Below are positions 42,864-51,574 of a stretch of 64,000 nucleotides of DNA, in pieces. Source of the stretch: Paralimibaculum aggregatum (GTDB lineage Bacteria; Pseudomonadota; Alphaproteobacteria; Rhodobacterales; Rhodobacteraceae); NCBI RefSeq assembly GCF_030270585.1, contig NZ_BSYI01000001.1:124001-188000 (forward strand). The letters are read 5' to 3'. Within the stretch, counting starts at the first letter, position 1. Each line of letters opens with the position of its first letter. The translations under genes and the position numbers were made by a program. The notes under the pieces were generated by a model, which was not told where the DNA came from, made no database searches, and was given only the letters and a program-made list of their open reading frames with translations.

Positions 42864-43769
42864 TCAGAGGAACGCCCAGAGCCCGGGTTCTGTCTCCACC
42901 AGCAGCTCCACCTGCGGAGAGCCGGCACGGTTTTCCTCGCTGGTCGCGAAGGCGATCAGCAGCTCGGCCGGGCCGATGCCCGGCTGCGCCGCCGCCTCGC
43001 GCCAGAAGTCCTGGCCCGGACCGTCGGCCGCGCGGTCCAGCACGTTCTCGTAGAGCCGGTCGACCAGCTCGGTCTCCGAAAGGCCGTCGGCGGCGCCGAA
43101 GCTCTCGGTGAACTCGGGCGCGGCGAGAAAGGCCTCGGCCAGCTCGGTGCGGGTCAGTCCGGCCTCGGCCGCGTCGATCCAGAAATTGAGCCCCTCGGCA
43201 TCGATCGCGCCGTCGCGGTCCAGCGCCGCCTCGTAGAGATAGGCGACGAAGCGCGCCTCCGCCTCCGCGAGCCCGGCCCCGATCTCGCCCTCCGAGATCG
43301 CGAAGGCCTCGGTCTCCGCCCGCAGCGGCGCCGCCGCCACGCTCTCGGCGAAGAAGGCGGTGCCGAAGGCCTGGGTCTTGGTGAAGGCGGGCAGGCTCTC
43401 GGGCAGCGCGTTGCCAGTCAGCGTCGAGAGCGTCTGGTGCCCGTAGCCGACGCGGATCTCGTAGGCCCCGGCCGCGGTCTCGCCCGAGGCGATCACCGCC
43501 ACGGTATCGACCACGAGGCTGATGCTGCCGAGGCTGAAGACGAAATCGTTGCCGACGACGATGGCGATCTCGCCGGGCGTCACCTCCACCCCGTCGATCA
43601 CCAGCCGGGCATCCTCCGGCGCGACCGGATAGACCGCCTCGCGGGTCTCCGGGTCGATCTCCGCCGGCGCGGCGCCGGGGTCGAAGGCGAGATGGCCATA
43701 GACCGCTGGCATGCCGTCGAAATCCTGGTCCGACACCCTGGCGGCAAAGCTCAGCGTCAGCTCGTCCAT
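42864..43769 (-). CDS. DUF4214-domain protein 2
   Basis: A 301-residue acidic protein. The N-terminal ~165 residues are a beta-rich domain of unknown type (FDGMPAVYGHLAFDPGA, EITPGE-like turns, DFVFSLGSISLVVDTVAVIA), followed by DUF4214 with RFVAYLYEAALDRDGAIDAE, LNFWIDAAEAGLT and LYENVLDRAADGPGQDFWRE. It has no signal peptide or Ig-like repeat, so its architecture differs from both paralogues. GGGAGGAG precedes the ATG at 43769. A perfect inverted repeat lies 44-67 bases upstream. Confidence 0.75.
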   Translation of the reverse strand: MDELTLSFAARVSDQDFDGMPAVYGHLAFDPGAAPAEIDPETREAVYPVAPEDARLVIDGVEVTPGEIAIVVGNDFVFSLGSISLVVDTVAVIASGETAAGAYEIRVGYGHQTLSTLTGNALPESLPAFTKTQAFGTAFFAESVAAAPLRAETEAFAISEGEIGAGLAEAEARFVAYLYEAALDRDGAIDAEGLNFWIDAAEAGLTRTELAEAFLAAPEFTESFGAADGLSETELVDRLYENVLDRAADGPGQDFWREAAAQPGIGPAELLIAFATSEENRAGSPQVELLVETEPGLWAFL

Positions 43770-43812
43770 CGCGCCCCGCTCCTCCCGGTCCAGCCCGCCG
43801 CGCGTCGTATCA

Positions 43813-43836
43813 CGCATGGCCGAACTTGGCCATGCG
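43813..43836. promoter_or_regulatory. Perfect 9-bp inverted repeat upstream of DUF4214 gene 2
   Basis: CGCATGGCC (43813-43821) and GGCCATGCG (43828-43836) are separated by GAACTT. Dimension and position (44 bases upstream of the ATG at 43769) suit a dimeric repressor or activator site; it could also be a terminator for gene 3 upstream. No known consensus recognised. Confidence 0.4.
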
Positions 43837-43979
43837 CATCCCCGTGCAGCCGCCGGGTGTAGCGTGAACCTACTACCCTCTGCAGGGCATGGGAAGCCCC
43901 CTGTTGGAGGTGAAGCCGCAGATGGAACCGGCAGCGCCCCGGGCATGGCGGAAGCCCGGCCCGCCGCCCCGGCGCGCCG

Positions 43980-45089
43980 CTATCCGAGGAAATCCCAGAC
44001 CCCCGGCGCGACCTCGGCGAGATCCTCCACGAAGGCCGAGCCGTCGAGGTTTTCCGGGCTCTTGGCGAAGGCGAGCAGCAGGTCGTCGCGCCCGAAGCCC
44101 GGCTGGGCAAGCACGCCGGTCCAGAAATCGATGCCGCCGGTTTCGCCGTCGCGGTTCAGCACGTTGCGATAGAGCACCTCGACCAGCCCCCGGTCCGAGA
44201 GCGTGTCCGGATCGCCGAAGGCGGCGGCGAATTCCGGACTGTCGAGGAAACGCTGCGCCAGCGCCGCCTCCGAAAGCCCGTTCTCGCGCGCGTCGATCCA
44301 GAAGTTGAGCCCATCGGCGTCGATGTTCCCGTCACGGTTCAACCCGGCCTCGTAGAGATAGGCGACGCTGTGGGCTTCATTGATGGACAACCCAAGCCCA
44401 AACGCTGACTCCGGGTAGATCTCAATAATTGCTGTGCCGATCGAATAGGCTCCATCGACATCTTCGACGCCATAGACAAAAAAATCACTTGTCAGGCCAC
44501 CGGAAGGCGCCTCGTAGACCACCTTCCCGTTCTCTACCGATAGATCCTCATGTGAAGAGCCTAGGGCGTTGATCAAGAAGAGCGCACTGCCATCCGGATC
44601 GTAGTCGTTGCCAAGAACATCGAGCGCGACTTCCCGCCCAGCTCGGACATAAAAAACATCATCCACGGCAACTGGCGGCTCATTGGTGTCCGGGAACACG
44701 CTTATATAAAAAACCACATTCGAGGACCTGACCTCATCAAAATAAGGTGTGTAGTTTATATACTCATCGGCATTTGTGAATACATCGTACCCAAACCCCA
44801 CGTCCAAAACCACGCTATCATAGCCAAATCCAAAACCCAGACCTAGAGCGCCGACATATGTCCCAACTTCTTCTGTTGAGACATCAATATCTCCATAAAA
44901 GCTGTCAAATTCATAGATAAGTACCGTTTCGTTTCTCCGAAGAACGCCATCATCAACGGTCTCCACAAGGATCCAGCTGTCATTGGGATAGAAAACGAAA
45001 TCATCATTGTTCAGCTGGAGCGTCGGCTCAATCACATTAAAACCGGTCGTGAATGTATTGACCCGATTGTCAAATATTACGTACCCCAT
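43980..45089 (-). CDS. DUF4214-domain protein 3 with AT-rich N-terminal half
   Basis: A 369-residue protein. The N-terminal ~135 residues are beta-rich with many Tyr/Phe/Asn/Asp (GYDSVVLDVGFGYDVFTNAD). Next comes a cadherin/VCBS-like unit (NEPPVAVDDVFYVRAGREVA, LDVLGNDYDPDGSALFL). The last ~115 residues are DUF4214 (SVAYLYEAGLNRDGNIDADG, FGDPDTLSDRGLVEVLYRNV). Codons from 45089 down to ~44390 are AT-rich (aaa, aat, tat, ata frequent), while the DUF4214 part is as GC-rich as, and almost identical in motif to, the neighbours. The gene looks like a chimera. It lies 31 bases downstream of engB; no signal peptide. Confidence 0.78.
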   Translation of the reverse strand: MGYVIFDNRVNTFTTGFNVIEPTLQLNNDDFVFYPNDSWILVETVDDGVLRRNETVLIYEFDSFYGDIDVSTEEVGTYVGALGLGFGFGYDSVVLDVGFGYDVFTNADEYINYTPYFDEVRSSNVVFYISVFPDTNEPPVAVDDVFYVRAGREVALDVLGNDYDPDGSALFLINALGSSHEDLSVENGKVVYEAPSGGLTSDFFVYGVEDVDGAYSIGTAIIEIYPESAFGLGLSINEAHSVAYLYEAGLNRDGNIDADGLNFWIDARENGLSEAALAQRFLDSPEFAAAFGDPDTLSDRGLVEVLYRNVLNRDGETGGIDFWTGVLAQPGFGRDDLLLAFAKSPENLDGSAFVEDLAEVAPGVWDFLG

Positions 45090-45120
45090 AGCACGCCAAC
45101 CTATCTGGAAACGAAAACTC

Positions 45121-45771
45121 CTAGAGAATTGATAGTATCGTTGCCCTCAGTCGGTCAATGCCCGCCCCCGTCTCGGAGGAGGTGGTGAGGATCTCGGGAT
45201 AGGCGGCGGGGTGCTTGGCGAGCTCGGTCTTCACCGCCTCGAGGGTGCGGTCGAGGGCGGCGCCGCGCTTGTCGGCCTTGGTCATCACCGCCTGGAAGCT
45301 CACGGCGGCCTTGTCGAGCAACTCCATGTGCTCGTGGTCGGCCGGCTTCACGCCGTGGCGGCTGTCGATCAGCAGGAACACCCGGCGCAGCGAGACCCGG
45401 CCGGCGAGATAGGCCCGGAGCAGCGCCTGCCAGGCCTCGACCTTCGGCTTCGGCGCCTTGGCGAAGCCATAGCCGGGGAGGTCGACGAGATAGGCCGCCT
45501 CGCCGAGCGCGAAATAGTTGATCTCCTGCGTCCGGCCCGGCGTGTTCGAGGCCCGCGCCAGCCCGCGCCGCCCGGTCAGCGCGTTGATCAGCGAGGATTT
45601 CCCGACATTGGAGCGCCCGGCGAAGCAGACCTCCGGCCGGTCCGCCGGTGGCAGCCCGTCGAGCGCGACGACGCCCTTCACGAAATCGCAGGGCCCGGCG
45701 AAGAGCAGGCGGCCGGCCTCGAGCGCCTCCGGCCCGACCTCCGGGTCGATGGAGAAGAGCGCCGCGCTCAT
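45121..45771 (-). CDS. engB: Ribosome biogenesis GTPase YihA/EngB
   Basis: A 216-residue essential GTPase acting in large-subunit assembly. The G1 motif is [18 protein letters not shown]2 [13 protein letters not shown]3 [12 protein letters not shown] and G4 VMTKADK. The last ~10 bases before the stop are AT-rich, as in the adjacent chimeric gene. It overlaps the MOSC gene by four bases. Confidence 0.95.
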   Translation of the reverse strand: MSAALFSIDPEVGPEALEAGRLLFAGPCDFVKGVVALDGLPPADRPEVCFAGRSNVGKSSLINALTGRRGLARASNTPGRTQEINYFALGEAAYLVDLPGYGFAKAPKPKVEAWQALLRAYLAGRVSLRRVFLLIDSRHGVKPADHEHMELLDKAAVSFQAVMTKADKRGAALDRTLEAVKTELAKHPAAYPEILTTSSETGAGIDRLRATILSIL

Positions 45772-46526
45772 GCCAGCACCCGGTCGCCGGGGGTGACGCT
45801 GCCGCCGGCGACAACCTGCGCATAGACGCCGAAATCGGTGTGCCCCCAGCGCTCGCGGAGGATCTCGAGCACCGGCGTGTCGCGCTGGCCGCTGGCGGGG
45901 CTGGCGGTGGTGGCGGCGCAGCGGCCGATCCGCTCGGTGATGCGCAGGCGCACCGGGCCGATGGCGATCTCGCGGCCGACGAGGTCGAACTCCGCCCAGG
46001 GGGCGAGGCCGTCGATCCAGAGATTGCCGCGGAAGCGCCGGCGCTCGAGCGGGCGGCCGGCGGCCTCCCCCAGCGCCCGCAGCGAGGCGTCGGAGAGGAT
46101 CGAGACATGGGCATCGGCGACATCCGTCAGCCCGGCGCCGGGCAGCGCGGCGAGCCGGTAGGGGCCGGGCTGGCGGTGGCCGCATCGCGCCTCGGCCCAG
46201 GCGGCGAGGGCGGCGGCGCCGGCCGGGGTTCCGAGATCGGCGCTCAGCGGCTCGGCATCCGGCGCCGAGACCGTGACCTCGGTGCCGGAGAGCCGGAGCG
46301 CGGTGCGGGCGAGCTCGGGGCTGTGCGCGGTCTGCACGAAATTGCGCCGCGAGACGAAGGCGGGGGCCTCGGCATCAAAGGCGGAGCCGGCATGGGCGAG
46401 CGCCCAGCGGCGGTCGTCCGGCAGATGCCGGCCGGGGGTCAGCAACGCCGTCTCCAGAACCTCCTCGCCGAGGCCCTTCACGGGGAAGCGGTGGATCGCG
46501 GCGAGCCGCGCGGTGGTCTCGGTCAT
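45768..46526 (-). CDS. MOSC-domain protein
   Basis: A 252-residue protein with an N-terminal MOSC beta-barrel ([20 protein letters not shown]) and a C-terminal MOSC domain in which [18 protein letters not shown] holds the conserved Cys that binds molybdenum cofactor in YiiM/mARC relatives. The end [19 protein letters not shown] is standard. A mARC-like reductase or sulfur-carrier role is inferred. It overlaps both engB and the acetyltransferase gene. Confidence 0.85.
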   Translation of the reverse strand: MTETTARLAAIHRFPVKGLGEEVLETALLTPGRHLPDDRRWALAHAGSAFDAEAPAFVSRRNFVQTAHSPELARTALRLSGTEVTVSAPDAEPLSADLGTPAGAAALAAWAEARCGHRQPGPYRLAALPGAGLTDVADAHVSILSDASLRALGEAAGRPLERRRFRGNLWIDGLAPWAEFDLVGREIAIGPVRLRITERIGRCAATTASPASGQRDTPVLEILRERWGHTDFGVYAQVVAGGSVTPGDRVLA

Positions 46527-47188
46527 GTCGCCTCTCCTGCGGCCTCGAGTGCCGCGATGTCGGCCCCGCGGATCGCCGGCAGCGCCGCGGCGATGCGCGC
46601 CACCGGCCAGTCCCACCAGGCGAGCGCGAGCAGCCGCGCCGTGGTGTCCGCGTCGAAACGCCGGCGCACCACCCGGGCGGGATTGCCCACCGCCACGGCA
46701 TAGGGCGGGATCTCGCCGGCCACCACCGCCCCGGCGCCGATCACCGCGCCCGAGCCGATGCGGCTGCCGGCCAGCACCGTCGCGCCATGGCCGAGCCAGA
46801 CATCGTGGCCGAGCCGGGTCTCGCCCCGCCGCTTCGCCGCGCGCTGGCGGTCGTATCGGCTGCCGTCGAAGCCCGCGGCCCAGGCGCCGCCATGGATCTC
46901 GAAGGGATAGGTGCTGAACCCGTCCGTCAGGTGGTTGCCGCCATCCATCAGGAAGCGCACCCCCTCGGCCAGCGCGCAGAACCGCCCGATCGCCAGCCGG
47001 TCGCCCACGAAGGGCCAGTGATAGAGCACCTGGGTCTCGAAGAAGCGTTCTGGCTCCCGCGGGCTGCTGTAGTAGCTGAAGGCGCCGGCCTCGACATTCT
47101 CCCGCCCCTCGGCCAGCGGCGCCAGATGCACCACCGACCGCACCTCTGGCAGCGGGAACAGCGCCGCCGGGTCGGGCAGGCCGGACAT
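46523..47188 (-). CDS. CatB/Vat-type hexapeptide-repeat acetyltransferase
   Basis: A 221-residue left-handed beta-helix O-acetyltransferase related to xenobiotic (chloramphenicol/streptogramin A) acetyltransferases. [20 protein letters not shown] and [20 protein letters not shown] (candidate catalytic His) are CatB features, followed by hexapeptide turns ([20 protein letters not shown]) and [16 protein letters not shown]. The acceptor is unknown; resistance should not be assumed. It sits between yidC and the MOSC gene, which are usually closer neighbours in this group. Confidence 0.83.
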   Translation of the reverse strand: MSGLPDPAALFPLPEVRSVVHLAPLAEGRENVEAGAFSYYSSPREPERFFETQVLYHWPFVGDRLAIGRFCALAEGVRFLMDGGNHLTDGFSTYPFEIHGGAWAAGFDGSRYDRQRAAKRRGETRLGHDVWLGHGATVLAGSRIGSGAVIGAGAVVAGEIPPYAVAVGNPARVVRRRFDADTTARLLALAWWDWPVARIAAALPAIRGADIAALEAAGEAT

Positions 47189-47195
47189 GCCCGGC

Positions 47196-49019
47196 CTACT
47201 CCTGCGTCTGCTTTCGCTTCTTCTTGAAGCTCTGCTTGATGTTGCCGAGCAGATCCACCTGCACCCCCTGGCTGCGCATGATCACGTATTGCTGGATGAT
47301 CGTGATCGTGTTGTTCGCGGTCCAGTAGATCACCAGGCCCACGGCGAACTGGCCGAGCATGAACATGAAGACCCAGGGCATCCAGGCGAAGATCATCTGC
47401 TGCGTCGGATCGGTGGGCGCCGGGTTCAGCTTCTGCTGCAGCCACATGGTGATGCCCATCAGGATCGGGAAGACGCCGATCGAGAAGATCGAGAGGAAGG
47501 CCGGGATATCCCAGGGAAAGACGCCGAACAGCGTCATCCAGGTCGAGGGGTCCGGCGCCGAGAGATCCCTGATCCAGAGGATGAAGGGCGCGTGCCGCAT
47601 CTCGATGGTGACGAAGAGCACCTTGTAGAGCGCGAAGAAGATCGGGATCTGGAACAGGATCGGCAGGCAGCCCGAGGCCGGGTTCACCTTCTCCCGCTTG
47701 TAGAGCTCCATCATCTCCTTCTGCATGCGCTGCTTGTCGTCGCCGCAGCGCTCCTTCAGCTTCTCCATCTGCGGCTGAAGCGCCTTCATCTTCGACATCG
47801 AGACGTAGGACTTGTAGGCCAGCGGGAACAGCACCGCCTTGACGCAGAGGGTGAGCAGGATGATCGACCAGCCCATGTTGCCGATCACGCTGCTGAACCA
47901 GTGCAGCATCCAGAAGAACGGCTTGGTGAGGAAATAGAACCAGCCCCAGTCGACCGAATCGACGAACTTGTCGATCTTCAGCTCTTCCTCGTAGGCGGAG
48001 ATCGTGGTGACCTCCTTGGCGCCGGCGAAGAGCCGGGTGCTGACCTCGCCGCGGGTGCCGGGGGCGACGCTGACCGCGGGCAGGCGCATCTCGGTGCGGA
48101 ACTCCGGGCGGCCGGCGCCGTTCTGCACGCGGTAGACCGCGCTGAAGGGCTGGCCGGCGGCCGGGGCGAGCACCGTCATCCAGTACTTGTCGGTGAAGCC
48201 GAGCCAGCCGTTCTGCTCGACCTGGCGCGCCTGCAGGCGGCCGCTCTCGCGGCCCAGCGGGTCGACGGGCATCTCCAGCAGATCGTCGTAGTCGAGCTCG
48301 GAGAGCTCGCCGTCGAAAACCCCGAGCGCGCCCTCGTGCAGGATGAAGAAGCCCTGGGTGTCGGGCTCGCCGCGCCGCGCGATATAGGCATAGGGCGCCA
48401 GCGCCACCTCCGCCTCGGTGGTGTTCTCCACCGACTGCGTCATGGTGAACATGTAGTCCTCGTCCACCGCGATTCGGCGGCGGAAGATCAGGCCCTCGCC
48501 ATTGTCCCAGGCCAGCGTCACCGGGCTCTCGGGGGTGAGGCGCTCGCCCTCCTCGACCAGCCAGTCGGTGGTCGGTCCGGGCAGCGGGCCGGCAGCGGTG
48601 CCGACGGCCGGCAGCCAGCCATAGACGACGAAATAGGGGTTGGGCGAGCGCGTCGGGTTGAGCAGCGTCACCGTCGCCGCATCCGGCTCGAGGCTCACCT
48701 TGTATTTCGAAAGGTCGAGATCGTCGACCCGGCCGCCGCGCACCGCGATCGAGCCGGACAGCGCCGGGGTCTCGATCTCGATGCGCTCGGCGCGCGAGAG
48801 CGCCGCGCTGCGGTCGAGCGGCACCACGGGGCCGCCGGCGGTGCCGGGGGCCGCGGCATCGACGCCGGCAGGCGCGCCGGCGCCCCCGGCGGTCACCTGC
48901 CCGGCCGGCTGCGGCTCCGGCTCCGGTGGCGGGAACAGCGCGTACCAGCCGACGATGACGAGCATCGACAGCGCCACCGCGATGATCAGGTTCCTGGTCT
49001 CGTCCTTGTCGCCCATCAT
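47196..49019 (-). CDS. yidC: Membrane protein insertase YidC
   Basis: A 607-residue insertase of the Oxa1 family. The N-terminal anchor is [20 protein letters not shown], then a proline-rich linker and the large periplasmic beta-supersandwich domain to ~350. The five-helix core starts with [20 protein letters not shown]. The coiled-coil hairpin [20 protein letters not shown] is cytoplasmic, and [20 protein letters not shown] is a core motif. The start at 49019 follows GAGGAGG; a second ATG lies one codon downstream. It ends [12 protein letters not shown], a basic tail. Confidence 0.95.
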   Translation of the reverse strand: MMGDKDETRNLIIAVALSMLVIVGWYALFPPPEPEPQPAGQVTAGGAGAPAGVDAAAPGTAGGPVVPLDRSAALSRAERIEIETPALSGSIAVRGGRVDDLDLSKYKVSLEPDAATVTLLNPTRSPNPYFVVYGWLPAVGTAAGPLPGPTTDWLVEEGERLTPESPVTLAWDNGEGLIFRRRIAVDEDYMFTMTQSVENTTEAEVALAPYAYIARRGEPDTQGFFILHEGALGVFDGELSELDYDDLLEMPVDPLGRESGRLQARQVEQNGWLGFTDKYWMTVLAPAAGQPFSAVYRVQNGAGRPEFRTEMRLPAVSVAPGTRGEVSTRLFAGAKEVTTISAYEEELKIDKFVDSVDWGWFYFLTKPFFWMLHWFSSVIGNMGWSIILLTLCVKAVLFPLAYKSYVSMSKMKALQPQMEKLKERCGDDKQRMQKEMMELYKREKVNPASGCLPILFQIPIFFALYKVLFVTIEMRHAPFILWIRDLSAPDPSTWMTLFGVFPWDIPAFLSIFSIGVFPILMGITMWLQQKLNPAPTDPTQQMIFAWMPWVFMFMLGQFAVGLVIYWTANNTITIIQQYVIMRSQGVQVDLLGNIKQSFKKKRKQTQE

Positions 49020-49187
49020 CGGCGCCGTTCCTCCTCGTGGCTCGCGCACCCGCCTTCAACCGTCATCTCGGGGCGAGGTCAAGGGGCAGGCACCGGCATG
49101 GCGCCGCAGGGCGTGACGAATCCGGCCGGGTTTCGCCGCGCCGCCGCGGCGCCGCGCCCTCGATGCAGGGGGGAATGCGCCGCCGGC

Positions 49188-50021
49188 TCAGCTCAGCCAG
49201 CGCTTGCGGCGGCGATAGGAGCGCACCTCGCGGAACGACTTGCGCCCCTCCTCGCCCATGCCGAGATAGAACTCCTTGACGTCGGGGTTCTCGCGCAGCT
49301 CCGCGGCGTCGCCGTCCATCACCACGCGGCCGCTCTCCAGCAGATAGCCGTAATGGGCATATCGCAGCGCCACGTTGGTGTTCTGCTCGGCCAGCAGGAA
49401 GCTCACGCCCTCGTTCTCGTTGAGGCTCTTCACGATCTCGAAGATCTCCTCCACGAGCTGCGGCGCGAGGCCCATCGAGGGCTCGTCGAGCAGGATCGTC
49501 TCCGGCCGGCTCATCAGCGCGCGGCCGATGGCGCACATCTGCTGCTCGCCGCCGGAGGTGTAGCCGGCCTGGGACTTGCGCCGCTCCCGCAGCCGCGGGA
49601 AGTAGTTGTAGACCATCTCGAGATCCTGGTTCACCTTGCCGCGCCCGTCATGGCGGGTATAGGCGCCGGTCAGCAGGTTCTCCTCGACGGTGAGGTGCTC
49701 GAAGCAGTGCCGGCCCTCCATCACCTGGATCACGCCGCGCTTCACCAGCGCCGCGGGGTTGCCCTCCGGGATCGCCTCGCCGCGATAGCGGATCTGGCCC
49801 TTGGTGACCTCGCCGCGCTCGGACTGCAGCAGGCTGGAGATCGCCTTCAGCGTGGTGGTCTTGCCCGCCCCGTTGCCGCCGAGCAGCGCCACGATGCCGC
49901 CCTTGGGCACCGAGAGGCTGACCCCCTTCAGCACCAGGATCACGTGGTTGTAGATCACCTCGATATTGTTGACCTCGAGCAGGATCTCTGGCTCGGTCGC
50001 GGGGCTGACGCTGGCCGCCAT
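49188..50021 (-). CDS. livF: Branched-chain amino-acid-type ABC transporter ATPase LivF
   Basis: A 277-residue ATPase. The Walker A is LLGGNGAGKTTTLKAIS, the signature TSGGEQQMCAIGRALMSRP (the usual LSGG is TSGG) and the Walker B ILLDEPSMGLAP, the LivF hallmark. The start at 50021 follows GAGGAG. It is the last gene of the liv-type cluster in transcription order (acyl-CoA ligase, livG, livH, inserted block, livM, binding protein, livF). Confidence 0.92.
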   Translation of the reverse strand: MAASVSPATEPEILLEVNNIEVIYNHVILVLKGVSLSVPKGGIVALLGGNGAGKTTTLKAISSLLQSERGEVTKGQIRYRGEAIPEGNPAALVKRGVIQVMEGRHCFEHLTVEENLLTGAYTRHDGRGKVNQDLEMVYNYFPRLRERRKSQAGYTSGGEQQMCAIGRALMSRPETILLDEPSMGLAPQLVEEIFEIVKSLNENEGVSFLLAEQNTNVALRYAHYGYLLESGRVVMDGDAAELRENPDVKEFYLGMGEEGRKSFREVRSYRRRKRWLS

Positions 50022-50217
50022 GGGGATCTCCTCAGATTGGCGCATGGCCCGGCTCGCCGGGATGTTTCACGGAACCGGCCCGCCTGTCAGGGCCGGCTCG
50101 CGGCAAGCGGCGGCCCCGGAGCGCGCCGCACGCGTCGCCTGCCGCGCGGCCGGGGCCCGAAACGCGATGACCGCCGCGGCCCTTCGCGATGCGCTCCGCG
50201 TGCCGCGCCCTCGCGGA

Positions 50218-50243
50218 GGGGCCCGGCCGCTGGGCCGGACCCC
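50218..50243 (-). terminator. Hairpin between the binding-protein gene and livF
   Basis: GGGGCCCGGCC (50218-50228) pairs with GGCCGGACCCC (50233-50243) across a four-base loop, with one G-T wobble, 15 bases beyond the binding-protein stop on the minus strand. Hairpins here often allow the binding protein to be made in excess of the other subunits; this is inferred. Confidence 0.5.
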
Positions 50244-50257
50244 CGGTTTCTATCGGC

Positions 50258-51538
50258 TCAGTTGCAGCGCGGCGAGATGCCGGCCTCGGCGGCATAGGCC
50301 GCCGAATCCTCCTCGATCAGCGGGTCGACCACCTGCCGGTCGGCCGCGATGAACGGGGTGATCAGCGACCAGGTCTTGCTGTCGGCATCCCACTGCTGGA
50401 TCGCGCCGAGGCCCGGAGGACCATGGTTCTCGCAGGTCACCTGGAAGGTCGGCATGAAGCCCGGCAGCCCGTTGGCCTCGAGCACCGCATCGGTGATCTC
50501 GAGCGCCTCCATGCCGTCGCGCATCTGCGCCGCGTTGATGTCGGCGACCCCGTGGATCTCCTGCGCCTTCTTCGCCGCCTCGACGGCCAGCATCGCCGCC
50601 ATCATGCCGCGGTTGTAGAGCACCGAGCCGTGCTGGTCGCCGGCGCCGGCGGCGAGGCCCTTGTCATAGACATGGGTCTTGAGGTCGGCATAGATCGGGA
50701 AATCCATGCCCACGCCGTGCATCGCGATCGCCTTGTAGCCGTCGGCCGCCTGGCCTGCCGGCAGCGTGTCGTTCTCCGAGGCCGACCACCACACGCCGAT
50801 GAACTTCTCCATCGGGAAGCGGATCGAGGCGGCCTCCTGGATCGCCACCTGGTTCATCACGCCCCAGCCCCACATCACGACATAGCTCGGCTGCGCGCGG
50901 CGGATCTGCAGCCAGGTCGACTTCTGCTCCTGCCCGGGATGATCCACCGGCAGCAGCATCAGGTCGTAGCCGTGCTTCTTGGCCAGCACCTCGAGCGTGC
51001 GGATCGGCTCCTTGCCATAGGCGGAGTTGTGATAGACCAGCGCGATGGTGCGGCCCTCGAGGGTCTTGCCGCCCTCCTGGTTGAGGATGTGCTTCACGAT
51101 GATCGAGGCGGCGTCCCAGTAGGTGCCGGGATAGTTGAACACCCACTCGAAGATCTTGCCGTTGGCCGCCGAGGTGCGCCCGTAGCCCATGGTGTGCAGC
51201 GGGATGCCGTCGGCGCTGGCCTTCGGGATCAGCTGGTAGGTGATGCCGGTGGAAAGCGGCTGGTAGACCAGCGCGCCCTCGCCCTTGGTCGACTCGTAGC
51301 ACTCCACGCCCTTGGTCGTGTTGTAGCCGGTCTCGCATTCCAGCACCCGCGCGGTGGCGCCGCCAATGCCGCCGTCGCGCTCGTTCATCAGCGTGAAATA
51401 ATCCGCATAGCCGTCGGCAAAGGGGATGCCGTTGGGCGCATATGGCCCGGTGCGGTAGCTGAGCGACGGGAAGACGAGGTCTGCCGCCGCCGGGGTCGCG
51501 ATGGCGGCCGCGAGGGCCACCGCGAGCAATCGTTTCAT
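50258..51538 (-). CDS. Periplasmic substrate-binding protein of the liv-type ABC system
   Basis: A 426-residue type I binding protein with a signal peptide (MKRLLAVALAAAIATPAAA). SLSYRTGPYAPNGIPFADGY, GGATARVLECETGYNTTKG and ALVYHNSAYGKEPIRTLEVL show the LivK fold. Its length exceeds E. coli LivK by ~55 residues and resembles the longer family found next to acyl-CoA ligases, so branched-chain amino acids may not be the substrate; aromatic or short organic acids are possible. The next gene upstream on the same strand is livM. Confidence 0.88.
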   Translation of the reverse strand: MKRLLAVALAAAIATPAAADLVFPSLSYRTGPYAPNGIPFADGYADYFTLMNERDGGIGGATARVLECETGYNTTKGVECYESTKGEGALVYQPLSTGITYQLIPKASADGIPLHTMGYGRTSAANGKIFEWVFNYPGTYWDAASIIVKHILNQEGGKTLEGRTIALVYHNSAYGKEPIRTLEVLAKKHGYDLMLLPVDHPGQEQKSTWLQIRRAQPSYVVMWGWGVMNQVAIQEAASIRFPMEKFIGVWWSASENDTLPAGQAADGYKAIAMHGVGMDFPIYADLKTHVYDKGLAAGAGDQHGSVLYNRGMMAAMLAVEAAKKAQEIHGVADINAAQMRDGMEALEITDAVLEANGLPGFMPTFQVTCENHGPPGLGAIQQWDADSKTWSLITPFIAADRQVVDPLIEEDSAAYAAEAGISPRCN

Positions 51539-51574
51539 GGTCTTCTCCTCCCTAGTGGTTGATCTATCGTTGTG

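Noticed and set aside
46523-47188. Calling the CatB-like gene an antibiotic resistance gene
   Set aside because: The fold family includes many sugar and polyketide acetyltransferases; nothing in the sequence fixes the acceptor.
47187-50297. Long plus-strand frame (~1040 codons) opposite yidC and livF
   Set aside because: Runs across two unrelated minus-strand genes and an intergenic gap; a shadow of GC-rich codon bias.
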